DNA of 48,557 nt from Nemertoderma westbladi. Lineage: Eukaryota; Xenacoelomorpha; Nemertodermatida; Nemertodermatidae. Below are positions 20,414 to 31,027 of this stretch, one piece after another (within the stretch, counting starts at the first letter, position 1; each line of letters opens with the position of its first letter). The position numbers and the translations under genes are program-made. A model generated the notes under the pieces. That model worked only from the letters and a program-made list of their open reading frames with translations. It had not been told where the DNA came from and did not search any database. Where the stretch lies: NCBI GenBank assembly GCA_032718475.1, contig JAUCBJ010003014.1, positions 1-48,557 of the forward strand, in the 5' to 3' direction.

Positions 20414-21186
20414 ATACTACTACTAGGATCGGCATGCTGCATTGCAGCTGCATTTTTAAGAATGCTGTGCCGGCTTATCGACAAAATTGCACCACCACAA
20501 CTCCATATCACCCATGACATTTGCTAGATCATCCGCATCTTCAAGGCCAGTGTCCTTTAAGATGCGTCTCAAGAAAGTCATGGGCTGTCCACCATGCTTA
20601 TTCACTCCATGAGGCTGCCAAAGTTCAAGATTATGCACTGGCTGGTCCTCAAGGCGAAAGCAATGTCCTGCAAAGCGGAGGCGATTTTGTTCTAGTGTCA
20701 AGGTTGGGGGAACAAATGAGACACCTCCAATGTTATATAGTGTCTGGTTGGAGATGTGTGCATTGTACTTGACACAATGAACCCGGCATAGCATTCTTGT
20801 GAATGTGCCATCCAGAGATTTGGTGTCCTCAGCAGTTTGAGCCCAGCATGGACTGCCATAGAGGAGTACTGGAACTACTGCTGCTCTAAATAATCGGACC
20901 TTAAGTTTCCGATTAATTCTCGGTGACTTCCAAATCCTGGAAAGCCTATTCAAGGCTGCCCATGCCTTTCCCTTACGTATTCGAAGGTCCTCACCTGACT
21001 TCCGGATCCATGATCCCAGGTAACAGAAGTCGTCCACATGCTCAAGCATACCATCCTTTGAGCTTATGCTCATCCGATCAGAGATTTGCTGAGGACTTTC
21101 AAAGTTAACTGTCAAAATCTTGGTCTTTCTGGAGTTAATAAAAAGACCAACACTAGAAGCAGCATGTTCTAATGAGCTGAGGAGCC
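20414..21186 (-). pseudogene. LINE-B: C-terminal RT part and 3' end
   Basis: The frame (21115 to 20456) holds GMLEHVDDFCYLGSWI, VLLYGSPCWAQTAEDTKSLD, LRFAGHCFRLED and a Cys-poor C-terminus. It is the downstream part of the LINE-B gene whose upstream part lies at 28439-30733 beyond the BEL insertion. The 3' end is a TAG-repeat tail (plus strand TACTACTAC at 20414-20424). About 100 residues of RT, including the paired-Asp motif, are missing at the junction with the BEL element. Confidence 0.8.
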
Positions 21187-21430
21187 GTCGGTTGTCCAGT
21201 TTACTCAGTCATTAGTGCAGTTAGGTGACATTTCGCACCGTCACCGCCACTACCGGTATCTATACAGTTGTTTCTATCTCAGTCTCATTATTTTTCTGTC
21301 TTGCATATATTATATATTACCGTCAACAATATATCTATAAGAACAACAACTACTAACTATTATCCTTTTCATAACAACGCGGTGACGCGTAACGAAATAA
21401 AACCGGTCGGGATCCACTGATCCCGTCACA
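21187..21430 (+). repeat. 5' LTR of BEL element (first ~312 bp missing)
   Basis: It matches 28215-28438 (shared GGTGACATTTCGCACCGTC, CGGTGACGCGTAACG) and ends CCCGTCACA. Its start abuts LINE-B sequence without the TGTGA end. No clear TGG primer-binding site follows. Confidence 0.75.
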
Positions 21431-21489
21431 GTGCGAAATCCAGACAACTGCTAAAGCTGTGACTGCTAGCCACCATCAAAGACTAAAGG

Positions 21490-24385
21490 ATGAGCGAAGC
21501 CCGAAATCTAGAGGGAGAGACGACACCGCCGCGGACCCTGGACGATAGAAATGAAATGATCCGCTAGGCCGCGACGCGACGGTATCGACCCGCAATGCCG
21601 GATTCGCCGACGAGGGATGATCTGGTAGCCCAAGCGGGGGGCGGCCGTCTACCAGTACGAGGCAACGAGTCGACGCACGACGGCGATCGACGTACCAATG
21701 TCGCCGGCCAGCCACAGGCCGAGGGCGACGGACGGCCCACCAGAATGGCGATCTGGGGCCGCCGGTACGACGCCGAACCAGGAGGGGAGGAGGAGAGGTC
21801 GGCGACGAGGACGTCGGAATCAGTGACCAGCTCCGACGAGCCTACAACGCGACAAAGAAACAGCTTAAGGAGGCCAGGGAAGCAGTAAAGATAGACCAAG
21901 GGAAGTTGAGTCAGCGGCTAGGAGAGTCGAATAAACATTTTACATACCTAGTTCGCTTCGGACAGGGAGAACTAGCCAGTGAGAGAGCGAGGGGGGTCGC
22001 CACCGAACTATTTGAACTGTGGCGATCCGGGATTATGGAGCCCCAGATAGTGTACATAGGGCCGTATTTAGTGGATGCTAGGGGAGTTAAGTTAGTGGGT
22101 TGGGCAGATCCGAGGTTAACCCCGAGGATTCGGTCTCGTCGGTTAGCGAGAACCCCAGAAAGCGGGGGAAAGTTAGTAGGACAGAGAGGCGACGGGAGTC
22201 CGTCGCGACCGACAAGTCCGCTACATCCTCCGCAAAAGCAAGAAGGGTGTTGGAGATAGATCTGGCGTGTCAATTGGGCATTGCGGCGCTAGACCAGAAA
22301 GAGTTAGAGAGACAGACTGAGCGAGGGACGCATTAGTGAGAAAGAGAGAGAGTTGCGAGAGAGAATAGAGAGCAAGACGCGAGCGTAGAGAGCGGGAGGC
22401 GAGAGAAACAGAGTTGGCCGACCAGAGTTTGCGAGAGGATAGGGAGAGAGAGAGAGAGCGGGAAAGCGTGTGCGGGATGATATGCATGCCCGGTTGAGGG
22501 GGCTTATGCAATATCAGGCCAAGCAGAAGCGCCGATTGGAACTGGCGCAGTTGGGGCTATCAGAGAGTGAGGCTGGCTCGGGTAGTATTTACGAGGAGCC
22601 AGAAGTTATGGAAACGTTTGTTAATACCCCACTTACAGGCACCGGGCGACAGAACCAGAACTGGTGTAACCGTACGGGCGGGGGGGGGGGGGGTAATAAT
22701 AATACGTTAGCAGAAATTAATATTAATAGTACCGTAGTAGATAACCCTAATCAAACTTTCATTGCAGGAAATAACCCTTTACCCGGTAATTCTAAATTTA
22801 AATACAAATAATCCAAATAATAATATTAATTTAAATACAAAAATAATAATTCTAATTCTAAATTCAAATATTCAAAATAATCCGAATACTTTAAATTCAA
22901 ATATAGAAAATAATTCGAATAATAATTTAAATTTAGAAAATAAGAATAATTCTAATTTAAATAATTTAAATAATAATATTGATAACGGGGCTATTAATAA
23001 TAATGTAGGAGACACAGGTGGTCCGGCCAACGGCAGCCTGCAAGGCAACGTAGTTAGTACGCAGGGAGTAGCAGGGGTGAGTGACCCCGACGGGAGCCTG
23101 CAAGGCCACGTAGTTAGGCAGGGAGTAGCGGGGGTGAGTCAACCCGACGGGAGCCTGCCAGGCCACGCAGTTGCACAGGGAGAGGCGGGTGTGAGTAGAC
23201 CCAGCCGCAGTAGAGACAGTGCGTCGACTAGAGAGGGGTGTAGAAGTGAAGTAAGAGGTAGCGAAGTAAGGAGTGGCGAGTGGGGGGGGGCTACGGGCGC
23301 CCCACCACGGAAGATTAGTGGCGAGAGAGGGGGGCAGAGAATGCCCAGCAAGAGGGGCGTAGAAGCGAAGTAAGAGATAGTGAAGTAAGAAGCAGCGGGT
23401 GGGGGGGGGGGGGGGGCTACGGGCGCCCCACCACGAGAGATTAGTAGCGAGAGGGGGGGGGGGGGGGCAGAGAATGTCCCACAGGCGTCGGCGGATAATG
23501 CGCGGGGCGAGATAGGTGAACCGCGGCACCCGACGACGGAGAATAGTAGGGGGATGCGAGTATCCCCAGGAGGGTCCAGGCGGACAGAGTAGAGTCAGAT
23601 GTTAGCGCCGAGAGTGGGCGAGCGACGAGATGTCGAGCCCAGTCAGAAGAGAGAAGAAGATTAGTAGAGTTTAACCGGGAGGTCGAAGAGAGAAGAAGTG
23701 AAGAGAATAGAAGAATCGTTGCTACGAGCAACCGGAGAGCTAGGACGGATAGCGAGCCGTCGGTAGTAGAGATGGAGTTAGGGAGTCAGTGGGGTCGAAC
23801 TCCGGGAGATTGCCGTCGCCCCGGAGAGACGCACCGCACGCCAGGAGAGGGTACAGGACGTACCGATACGAGAGACGAGAACAGGAGAGGGGATCGAAGA
23901 GAAACTTCCCGACGGGATATAGCTGCCGATCGAGAGTACGGTAGTCGCGGGGAGATTCGAGATTCGAGAAGATTAAACTTCGGTTCGGAAGGGCACATGC
24001 AGACTGCAGGACATACTGTAGGCCTTACTGCACATACTATAGGCCATGCTGGGAGAGATAGTGTAGGCGATAGGGTAGCGCGAACGATGGGATTAGATCC
24101 GGAAGTCGCGGAGTACATACCGGTAGGTAGGCAAGAAGTGGATAGGCCTATATCGGTACCAGCACAGCAGCATGACTATAATATCCAGGGACATAACATA
24201 TATCCAGGGGAGGGGAGAGTTATTGCAGATAGATGTATGGGCCCCAATATATTAACATCAACCCCAGTACCAAACTAATACCGGTGGGGGGGGGGGGGGG
24301 GACAGGGTGACATTCCCCCATTACAATATCAACAATACACTCAAACAGGAATAAGAACATCGAACCCCCTGGACGAGAACAGGTC
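21490..24385 (+). pseudogene. BEL gag N-terminal region: coiled, Asn-rich, G-tract-rich, frameshifted
   Basis: Reading frames change several times. One stretch (about 21840-22150) has KKQLKEAREAV and LASERARGVATELFELW, as in BEL gag N-termini. A charged Glu/Arg-rich stretch follows (22100-22470), then an Asn-rich low-complexity stretch (22690-22990) and an Arg/Gly/Ser-rich stretch with G homopolymers (near 22680, 23283, 23400, 23452, 24286). The same order of Glu/Arg-rich then Asn-rich segments recurs in the gag region at 32230-38160. Function would be RNA packaging (family knowledge). Confidence 0.5.
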
Positions 24386-25346
24386 GTGCGACACGGAAAT
24401 ATGGAGGGGGCCGTTACCCCCAATGATATATCCGACGCAAAGAGAGGTCAACAGGCCCGACGGGCGGACCGCACCCAACAGGGAGAATCTGTACAGCATC
24501 CCTCGAACCCATTGGAAGCACAGGCGATGGGAATGGCTACATTAATCGATGCATTAAAGACCAGGATCGAGTTACCACCAGTCGAGCCATTTAAATTCGA
24601 CGGAAGCTAGGCCGGAAGAATACCTGCAATTTCGGCGCATGTACAGCAACGAAATATTAAGTAAGAACCTGACGCAGGCGGAGTGCCTAAAATATCTACA
24701 GGTATATACAGGAGGCCCAGCGTATGACATCGTGAGGCAGTACCAGGGCATCGAGGGTGGCTTCACAACAGTATGGCGGGCGCTAGACAGGGAGTATGGG
24801 CACCCGGCCAAGATCATCCGGCAGACCCTGAGAGGTATAACATCGGGTGGCCTACAGGATAACCCCGTTAGCATAAAGACATTTGCGAACAAAGTCGAGA
24901 AGGCGTTAATCGTACTGAAGACGCTAGACGCACCATACGAACTCAACGCATCTAATAACATCACCACGATAGCGCAGGCACTGCCGATCTGGCTACGGAG
25001 CAAGTGGAGGAAGATCGCCTTCTCCACTCGGGAGAAGAAAGGTGCGGAGCCAAGGCTAGAGGAAATGTCAAACTTCCTCAACTACGAAGCCGAGTTGATT
25101 ACAGACCCAGTCTATAGTGAGGATAGTTTGGGGAAGGCACCGAAGGCCGAATACAACAGGCCTAAACCCGAACACAATCCTGCAGATCCATTCCCGAGAG
25201 TAAGACAATCGCTACCACACGCGGCCACACAGGGGACTGCTAGTCCACAGTTAGCTGGGAGTAGGGCCACACCGTGGCGCAGGGACAGAAAGAAAATAAC
25301 ACCACAAATAAACATAATCCCAACATACCCAGTAGGCCGAGTCTAG
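24386..25346 (+). pseudogene. BEL gag core (DUF1759-like)
   Basis: Read across a frameshift near 24605, it starts with LPPVEPFKFDG and continues RPEEYLQFRRMYSNEI, SKNLTQAECLKYLQVYTGGP and VWRALDREYGHPAKI. The LPPVEPFKFDG...Y/W...F, then L..L.GGPA..I pattern and the YG-P-I end are those of BEL/Pao gag cores. In the family this forms the particle shell and packages element RNA. The C-terminal tail is basic (WRRDRKK). Confidence 0.7.
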
Positions 25347-25528
25347 ATAACCAAAACACTAAATCGGTAGATATAAACCTACGCGCGATATGTGAAGGAC
25401 TATACAGGGAACGCTATAATCCAGGATTCGAATGTCAATTACATAGGGACGGAACCCATAAGACCATGAGTTGTAAGCACTGGCAAGCATTGCCCAAACA
25501 AGCATATATATCGTACCGTATAGCCTAA
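25274..25528 (+). pseudogene. BEL zinc-binding linker (stop before protease frame)
   Basis: Contains NPGFECQLHRDGTHKTMSC, the first Cys/His group typical before a BEL protease. It ends in TAA at 25526-25528, after which the next frame continues in the same phase, so read-through of one stop would join it to the protease part. A frameshift separates it from the gag core. Confidence 0.55.
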
Positions 25529-26881
25529 ACAGACGCAAATGGACTATGTCATCATTGTGTGGTAGAAGGACACAGATCCGGAGAGTGTAGAGAAACAGCA
25601 ATTGGAGACGATGTGATTGGAGGCCAAACAATGGCTACAAGCACGACAGTAGCAAGAAAAAAGAGGAAAGTACTACTCGGGGTAGTACCAGTGAAGATAT
25701 CAGGAAAGGGCGGTCGGTCAGGAACGACATTAATGCTGGTCGACAGCGGAGCAGCCTTCACGCTGGTGGAGAATTGGGTGGCCGAAGAGATAGGGCTAAA
25801 GACGAGGCTGAATAGGATGGCGGTAACTACCGTCTCAAGTAAAGATGAGGTCCTGGAGATGAGGACGGGATGGTGCGAGATATCAGCGATTGCACCAGGA
25901 TGCGACTATGGGGCGACCATCGACCCCATCCAAGTGATAGAATCGATAAATATCAACGCCAGGCGACCAACCAACATTGAAGTTGAACAATATAGATTCC
26001 TGGACAGTATCGATTTCTCAATACCAGAGGTGGACATTAGGAAGGTATCCATTATAGTAGGAATGGACTGCCCGACGGCCCACGAGAGAATGCAGACGGT
26101 CTTCGGCGAAGACAGACAGCGGGATCCGACGGCGATCCTCACGCCGTTCAGATGGACGCTTAGCGGCCCAGTTAAAACCAAGATTCCATTCAGGGTGACG
26201 GAGACATCAGGGTGCATGTTACCAGGCACCGTAGACGCAGAGGGCGAAGAGAAGAAACCGGAGATGGTAGATGAGCCAGACGGGGAAGTAACAGTAGGAG
26301 AGTGGGCGGAGGAGAATGGATTTGACGTGGAAGACTTAGAGGCAATGGGGTGGAACAAGGGTCCCAGCAAGTATCGGTATGGGGATGGAGAGGAGCGGAT
26401 GGCAAGATGTCCGGAGGACAACAGTCCGGAGGAGTGTCCGGAGGAGTGTCCAGATGAGTGTCCGGAGGAGTGTCCAGATGAGTGTCCGGAGGAGTGTCCA
26501 GATGAGTGTCCGGAGGAGTGTCCAGATGAGTGTCCGGAGGAGTGTCCAGAGGAGTGTCCGGAAGAGACACCGGTCCGGTTGAGAGGCATACCGACAAGGG
26601 GGAAGTCGAGTAAGAAGACAGGATGGAAAGGAATAGGATTACTATTGTTCATTCTGTTTTGTCTGTTCTTTCAGTTTCTTTCCATTCTGCCGCCAGGAGA
26701 CCAGATGAAGGGTGGCATTTTGCTGCCAGGAGATCAGGGAATTAAGAAGGCGGCGGAGAGACCCAACTGTAGGGTGGCAGAAGAGGGAGAAGCAATTCCT
26801 AGAGGATTGGAATTGGCGAAGAGAGGGTGGCGAAGAATAAGAGGACGTATAGGGGGGCAGTGGGGGCACCTTAGAGTTTAG
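25529..26881 (+). CDS. BEL protease-type protein with tetrapeptide repeat and membrane segment
   Basis: The frame begins with a CCHC knuckle (LCHHCVVEGHRSGEC at ~25544-25586). The DUF1758-like aspartic protease follows: LVDSGAAFTLV with the active-site Asp near 25742, IIVGMDCPTAHE and FRWTLSGPV. The sequence then becomes acidic, enters about 12 tandem Cys-Pro-Glu/Asp-Glu units (26428-26571), a basic linker, one strongly hydrophobic segment (GIGLLLFILFCLFFQFLSIL, a likely membrane helix), and a short basic tail. RT, RNase H and integrase, which normally follow the protease, are absent. What the added C-terminus does is unknown. Confidence 0.65.
   Translation, partial: TDANGLCHHCVVEGHRSGECRETAIGDDVIGGQTMATSTTVARKKRKVLLGVVPVKISGKGGRSGTTLMLVDSGAAFTLVENWVAEEIGLKTRLNRMAVTTVSSKDEVLEMRTGWCEISAIAPGCDYGATIDPIQVIESININARRPTNIEVEQYRFLDSIDFSIPEVDIRKVSIIVGMDCPTAHERMQTVFGEDRQRDPTAILTPFRWTLSGPVKTKIPFRVTETSGCMLPGTVDAEGEEKKPEMVDEPDGEVTVGEWAEENGFDVEDLEAMGWNKGPSKYRYGDGEERMARCPEDNSPEECPEECPDECPEECPDECPEECPDECPEECPDECPEECPEECPEETPVRLRGIPTRGKSSKKTGWKGIGLLLFILFCLFFQFLSILPPGDQMKGGILLPGDQGIKKAAERPNCRVAEEGEAIPRGLELAKRGWRRIRGRIGGQWGHLRV
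26428..26571 (+). repeat. 12-bp in-frame minisatellite, two alternating versions
   Basis: Units TGTCCGGAGGAG and TGTCCAGATGAG alternate, giving the Cys-Pro-Glu-Glu / Cys-Pro-Asp-Glu tetrapeptides. It lies downstream of the protease, within the stretch where RT-RH-IN should be. Confidence 0.9.
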
Positions 26882-26944
26882 TCGTCCAATTTTGGACTGA
26901 GGGGCGTGGGAATGAGGGCGAGACGCCCTTCCTACACAATAATA

Positions 26945-27640
26945 AAGTAATTAAAAATAATTAAATAATAAATAAGAAGAAAGTTAGAAAGTAATAGTTA
27001 GTAGAAGAGAGTAAGTAGAAAGTTAGAAGTATGAAAGTTAGTAGAAGATAGTAAGAAGTTAGTAGTCAGATAGTTAGTAGATAGTTAGATAGTAGGTAAG
27101 TAAGAAAGTTAGTGGAAGTTAGTACCGTTACGTTAGAAGTCGGCGGGTAAGGGAGTGTGGTATATTAACATGCCACGAGTAGTAGCAGAGGGGTTGTGGG
27201 CAACATAAGCGCCATGTAGAAAGTAGTAGTAGAGGGGTTGTGGGCACTGTAAGTGCCATGTAGAAGAGTAGCAGAGGGTGGTTGTAGGCACCGAAAGCGC
27301 CACGTAGTCAGAGAGTTAGCAGAGGTAGAGAGTTAGTAGACTTAGAGAGTTAGTAAAATTAGAGTTAGTAGAATTAGAGTTAGCAGAGTTAGTATAGTTA
27401 GAGTTAAGAGAGTTAGTTTGATAAGAAGTTAGTAAGTAAGTAGTAAGAGAGTTAGATAGTAAGTAGCAAGTAAGTAGTAAGTAGATAGAATGATAGCACA
27501 GTGTATTAGCATAAGATTAGCGCCTTTGGGAGTGGTGGAGAGTACAGCGAGTGCGATTCAGGTGTGGGGAGAGAGTAAGAGTGGAGTTAGAGTGGAGTTA
27601 GAGTGGAGATAGAGGAGAGTTAGAGTGAGAAGTTAGAGTT
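26945..27640 (+). repeat. degenerate AGTTAGTAG-type low-complexity stretch
   Basis: The words GTTAGTAG, AAGTAAGTAG and AGAGTTAGAGTGG recur for nearly 700 bases on a purine-rich strand. Within it, at 27175-27300, a ~50-bp phrase (AGAGGGGTTGTGGGCA...GCCATGTAG) occurs three times. It occupies the place of the BEL 3' coding region and looks like an expanded purine-rich tract. Confidence 0.65.
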
Positions 27641-27864
27641 TGAGTGAGAGCGCTTTTTAAAATTGTGTGAGAGAAATCCACAATTGTCTCAAACCGAGAC
27701 GCCAGATGTCTTGGTGCAACATAGGTTGCGGTTGCGCCAAGAGAGGGTAGTAACATCATACCCAGATGGAGCGGCCTGGAAAGCCGACTCCAAGTAAGAA
27801 AACTCCACCCCACACCCGATAGTAGATTGGGTTTCCAGCGGAATTGAAGCGCACTTAGTGGTTA

Positions 27865-27893
27865 ATGCTATCTTCTCACTGGGAAGATAGCAT
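27865..27893 (+). other. perfect hairpin before the BEL polypurine tract
   Basis: The arms ATGCTATCTTC and GAAGATAGCAT pair perfectly around a 7-base loop and lead directly into GGGGGGGAG, then the 3' LTR. It could mark the plus-strand priming site. Confidence 0.7.
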
Positions 27894-27902
27894 GGGGGGG
27901 AG

Positions 27903-28438
27903 TGTGAGCGGATTCAATTCCGCCTCACCAACCCCCCTAAAGTTGGGAAGTGGCGCCTTTAAGCAATATTGGGGAGTACGAGGTTGATTACAATCAACCT
28001 CGTATCACCCCCAATAACGGGGACAACAAATGGCCCCAAAGAGCCACACACAAAGGAGGTTAGGGGTCAAACCTCTTGGGAGAGGGAAAGTAACATCCCA
28101 CAGAGGTGAGAGGCGTGAAGTGGGCTAACAGCCAATGAGAGCAGGGGGGAGAGTATCCACTGGACGAAGGCCGTAGTAGTGTACTATTCATAGATATATA
28201 TTGTCCTGCTACCGGTCGGTTGTCCAAGTTTAGTGCAGTTAGGTGACATTTCGCACCGTCACCGCCACTACCGGTATCTATACAGTTGTTTCTATCTCAT
28301 TATTTCTCTGTCTTGCTATCATATTATATATTACCGTCAACAATATCAGAACAACAACTACTAACTATTATCCTTTTCATAACAATGCGGTGACGCGTAA
28401 CGAAATAAAACCGGTCGGGATACACTGATCCCGTCACA
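27903..28438 (+). repeat. 3' LTR of BEL element (536 bp)
   Basis: It begins TGTGAGCGG right after the polypurine tract and ends CCCGTCACA, giving TGTGA...TCACA ends. Its last 224 bases match the truncated 5' LTR. After it, LINE-B resumes at 28439. Confidence 0.8.
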
Positions 28439-28556
28439 CAATAATTTCATCAGGAATCCCATATAATGAAAGTATGCTGAACATACGTGAGTGAGAGACT
28501 GAATCATAGGCCTTGAAGAAGTCAACAAAGATAACAGCCAGATGCCTGTCTTTCTT

Positions 28557-28945
28557 TTTTGATAACTCTTCAATTATCCTTCTAAGTGCCAAAATGGTCT
28601 CCATGGTCCCACGACCTTTACGGAACCCATTCTGATTTCCACGGAGCAGTCTCTCAATGGGATCCCTGATGCGATTTAATAGAATTCTATTGTATAGCTT
28701 TGCAGCAATCGAGATCAATGAGATTCCCCGAAAAGAACCATAGAGTGTTAGGTTGCCCTTCTTGGGAACTGGCACCAACTTATTTGTTGTCATTTCTTGT
28801 GGGACTCTTGTTGTTCGGTACATGTCTACTATGATGGCAAAAATGATCTTTAAACACTCGGGTATTTTAAAGACCTCAGGGGGAATACCATCTACTCCAC
28901 TGGCACGATTGGTTTTAATGCTCTTTGCAGCAGCCTTCACTTCAC
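28557..28945 (-). repeat. 389-bp tandem duplication in LINE-B RT, copy 1
   Basis: It repeats at 28946-29334 with only about five differences. 389 is not a multiple of three, so the duplication shifts the frame and inactivates this copy. Confidence 0.9.
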
Positions 28946-29334
28946 TTTTGATAACTCTTCAATTATCCTTCTAAGTGCCAAAATGGTCTCCATGGTCCCA
29001 CGACCTTTACGGAACCCATTCTGATTTCCACGGAGCAGTCTCTCAATGGGATCCCTGATGCGATTTAATAGAATTCTATTGTATAGCTTTGCAGCAATCG
29101 AGATCAATGAGATTCCCCGAAAAGAACCATAGAGTGTTAGGTTGCCCTTCTTGGGAACTGGCACCAACTTATTTGTTGTCATTTCTTCTGGGACTCTTGT
29201 TGTTCGGTACATGTCTACTATGATGGGATAAATGATCTTTAAACACTCGGGTATTTTAAAGACCTCAGGGGGAATACCATCTACTCCACTGGCACGATTG
29301 GTCTTAATGCTCTTTGCAGCAGCCTTCACTTCTG
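28946..29334 (-). repeat. 389-bp tandem duplication in LINE-B RT, copy 2
   Basis: Partner of 28557-28945. The junction reads TTCACTTCAC|TTTTGATAACTC, with no repeat-mediating sequence longer than a few bases. Confidence 0.9.
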
Positions 29335-30742
29335 CAAAGGAGATATCACCAATGGGAATATCTGGGAGTACAGACTCAGACACTTTTACTTCTATAAAGT
29401 TATCAGGCAATACCCTGTCATTATTGAGGAGCTTTTCAAATTGGGCCTTCCAACCATTTAGGCGATCAGCTGGTGATTCATCCTTAACCTTGGTGTTTGG
29501 TTGGCTTTTTCGACCAGCAAGCAAGTTGATCGATCTCCATGCCTGGGATGATTGCCTGCTGTCGTCAGCATCATTGATGGCATCAACATGTTGGTTTATT
29601 AGCTCCTGTAAATTAACAGAGTACTGCCTGTTCAGGGACCTAGATGCAGCCTTAACTGCATTCTTTGCCGCTGTAGTCTGTTTGAGTCGGGACTCTTTCT
29701 GCGCCTTGTAGAGGTCATTTCGGCACTTCTGAATTTTGTTGTCAGTCCAGGGGGCCCGTTTCCTGTTTCGAGGGTATACAGGAACTGTTTCTACAGCTGC
29801 TCACTTAACTGCCTCTGTGAAGGCAGTATAGCCCGCACAGTGATCTGCCGCCTCAGAGGCAAGAACCTCATACCTGTTGCTCAGCTGTAGTGTGAAGCTG
29901 GATCTCACACTTGGCTGTTGCAACAGAGAGGACCAGTCATGCCATGGCAAGGCAGATTTCGTTGTTCTGCTAGCACGCAGACTAAGTCTTACTTTGGCCA
30001 CAATAAGGCGGTGATCACTGGAGAAGGGTCGTAGTGTAAATGCATTACAGTCTTGTATAGAGCTCCTGTATTTCCTACGAAACAGGATATGGTCTATCTG
30101 GGGCTTGTGACCAATGGGTCCACTATGAGTCCATAGCTTTCCAGTTCGCTTCTTGAACTGGGTTCCAACCGAAAACAATCCATTTCCAGAGATAAAATCC
30201 TGAAAATGGACGGAATTTCGGTTAACACTATTGCTATAGACCTAGGGCGATGTAGGTGATTGATGCAGACTTGCATTAAAGTCTCCCAGGAATGTAAAGA
30301 ATGCATGCTGATCCACTCCATCAGTAGCTGCTTGTAGATTGTGGTAGAAATTTCCCACCTCTTCTACAGGGGCAACACTAGTTGGAGAGTAGCACACAAT
30401 CAGAACCACCTTAGGAAACTTCTTAGCCAGTCTTCCAGAACATGAGAAGTGGTAACGGATGATGCGGTTAGAGATTTGGTCTATTTAGTCCAATGCTGCA
30501 TGTGCAGTTGGATTCATCAATAGACCAATTCCATCATTGCCACTATCATCTGCAGAAGCGAGGGCGTGTCGCCAACCGCCCCCCATGTCCTTAATCAGAA
30601 CCTTATCAGTGTGTCCAGTCTGCATTTGGTGCTCTTGAACACCCACTGCACTAAGATAAAGCTTATCTGCCAAGGCAGTCAGCTCACCTTGTCGCATTGG
30701 GGACCCGAGTGTTAGGGTGTTTACTGAGGCTAGTCTAGTGAC

Positions 30743-31027
30743 TTACCTCAGATTCACCAATGGCTTTGTTGGTCGGGGTGGAACATGAGAGTAGCCTCCA
30801 ACTCCAGAATTCCTCTCCCCCTCACAATCTTGTCTCCCTGGTGACCCAGGGTTTGGGCCAGAAAGGTACTCAGGAAAGGGACTCAAAGAATTGTTTGCCG
30901 CTCTCTCTCCAGTAGGGGGTGAGACAGGCAGCCGGTCAGGAGATAACTGACACCTGTGAGGCCGATTGTGTCCAGTCATTCCACTGGCCTCTAGTGGCTG
31001 GACCTCCGCATTACTAATGTAATCCAT
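30743..31027 (-). pseudogene. LINE-B N-terminal open segment (ORF1-like or 5' part)
   Basis: A 94-codon frame begins MDYISNAEVQPLEASG and is rich in Pro, Ser and Gly. It ends in a stop directly before the endonuclease start, and the two are in the same phase. It may be the N-terminus of the single LINE-B protein or an ORF1 remnant. I see no RRM or zinc knuckle. Confidence 0.45.

Larger units (their letters stand above)
21187..28438 (+). mobile_element. BEL/Pao-like LTR retrotransposon, RT lost, inserted in LINE-B
   Basis: Bounded by a truncated 5' LTR (21187-21430) and a full 3' LTR (27903-28438). The coding content is gag (DUF1759-like core), a CCHC knuckle and a DUF1758-like aspartic protease. 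No reverse transcriptase, RNase H or integrase is found; a 12-bp minisatellite lies after the protease. It interrupts LINE-B: the sequence on the right reads straight into the LINE-B RT frame at 28439. About 310 bp of the 5' LTR and about 300 bp of LINE-B are missing at the left junction. LTR copies differ by several changes, so the insertion is old. Confidence 0.75.
28439..30733 (-). pseudogene. LINE-B: EEP endonuclease and N-terminal RT
   Basis: On the minus strand, an EEP endonuclease is read through several breaks: SAVGVQEHQM (catalytic Glu), VLIVCYSPTS, LGDFNASL, QIDHILFRRK and FSSDHRLIV. A linker (WTDNKIQKCRNDLYKAQK) follows, and then RT motifs: ASGVDGIPPEVFK, VPVPKKGNLTL, NQNGFRKGRGTMET and VIFVDFFKAYDSVS with the first RT Asp. 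The frame ends at GIPDEIIV, where the BEL 3' LTR begins. In-frame stops occur at about 30743, 30484, 30240 and 29803. A 389-bp tandem duplication breaks the RT frame. The nuclease nicks the target and RT copies the RNA (family knowledge). Confidence 0.8.

Noticed and set aside
21431-21460. tRNA primer-binding site of the BEL element
   Set aside because: No TGG directly after the LTR end; the sequence GTGCGAAATCC has no clear tRNA match that I can support.
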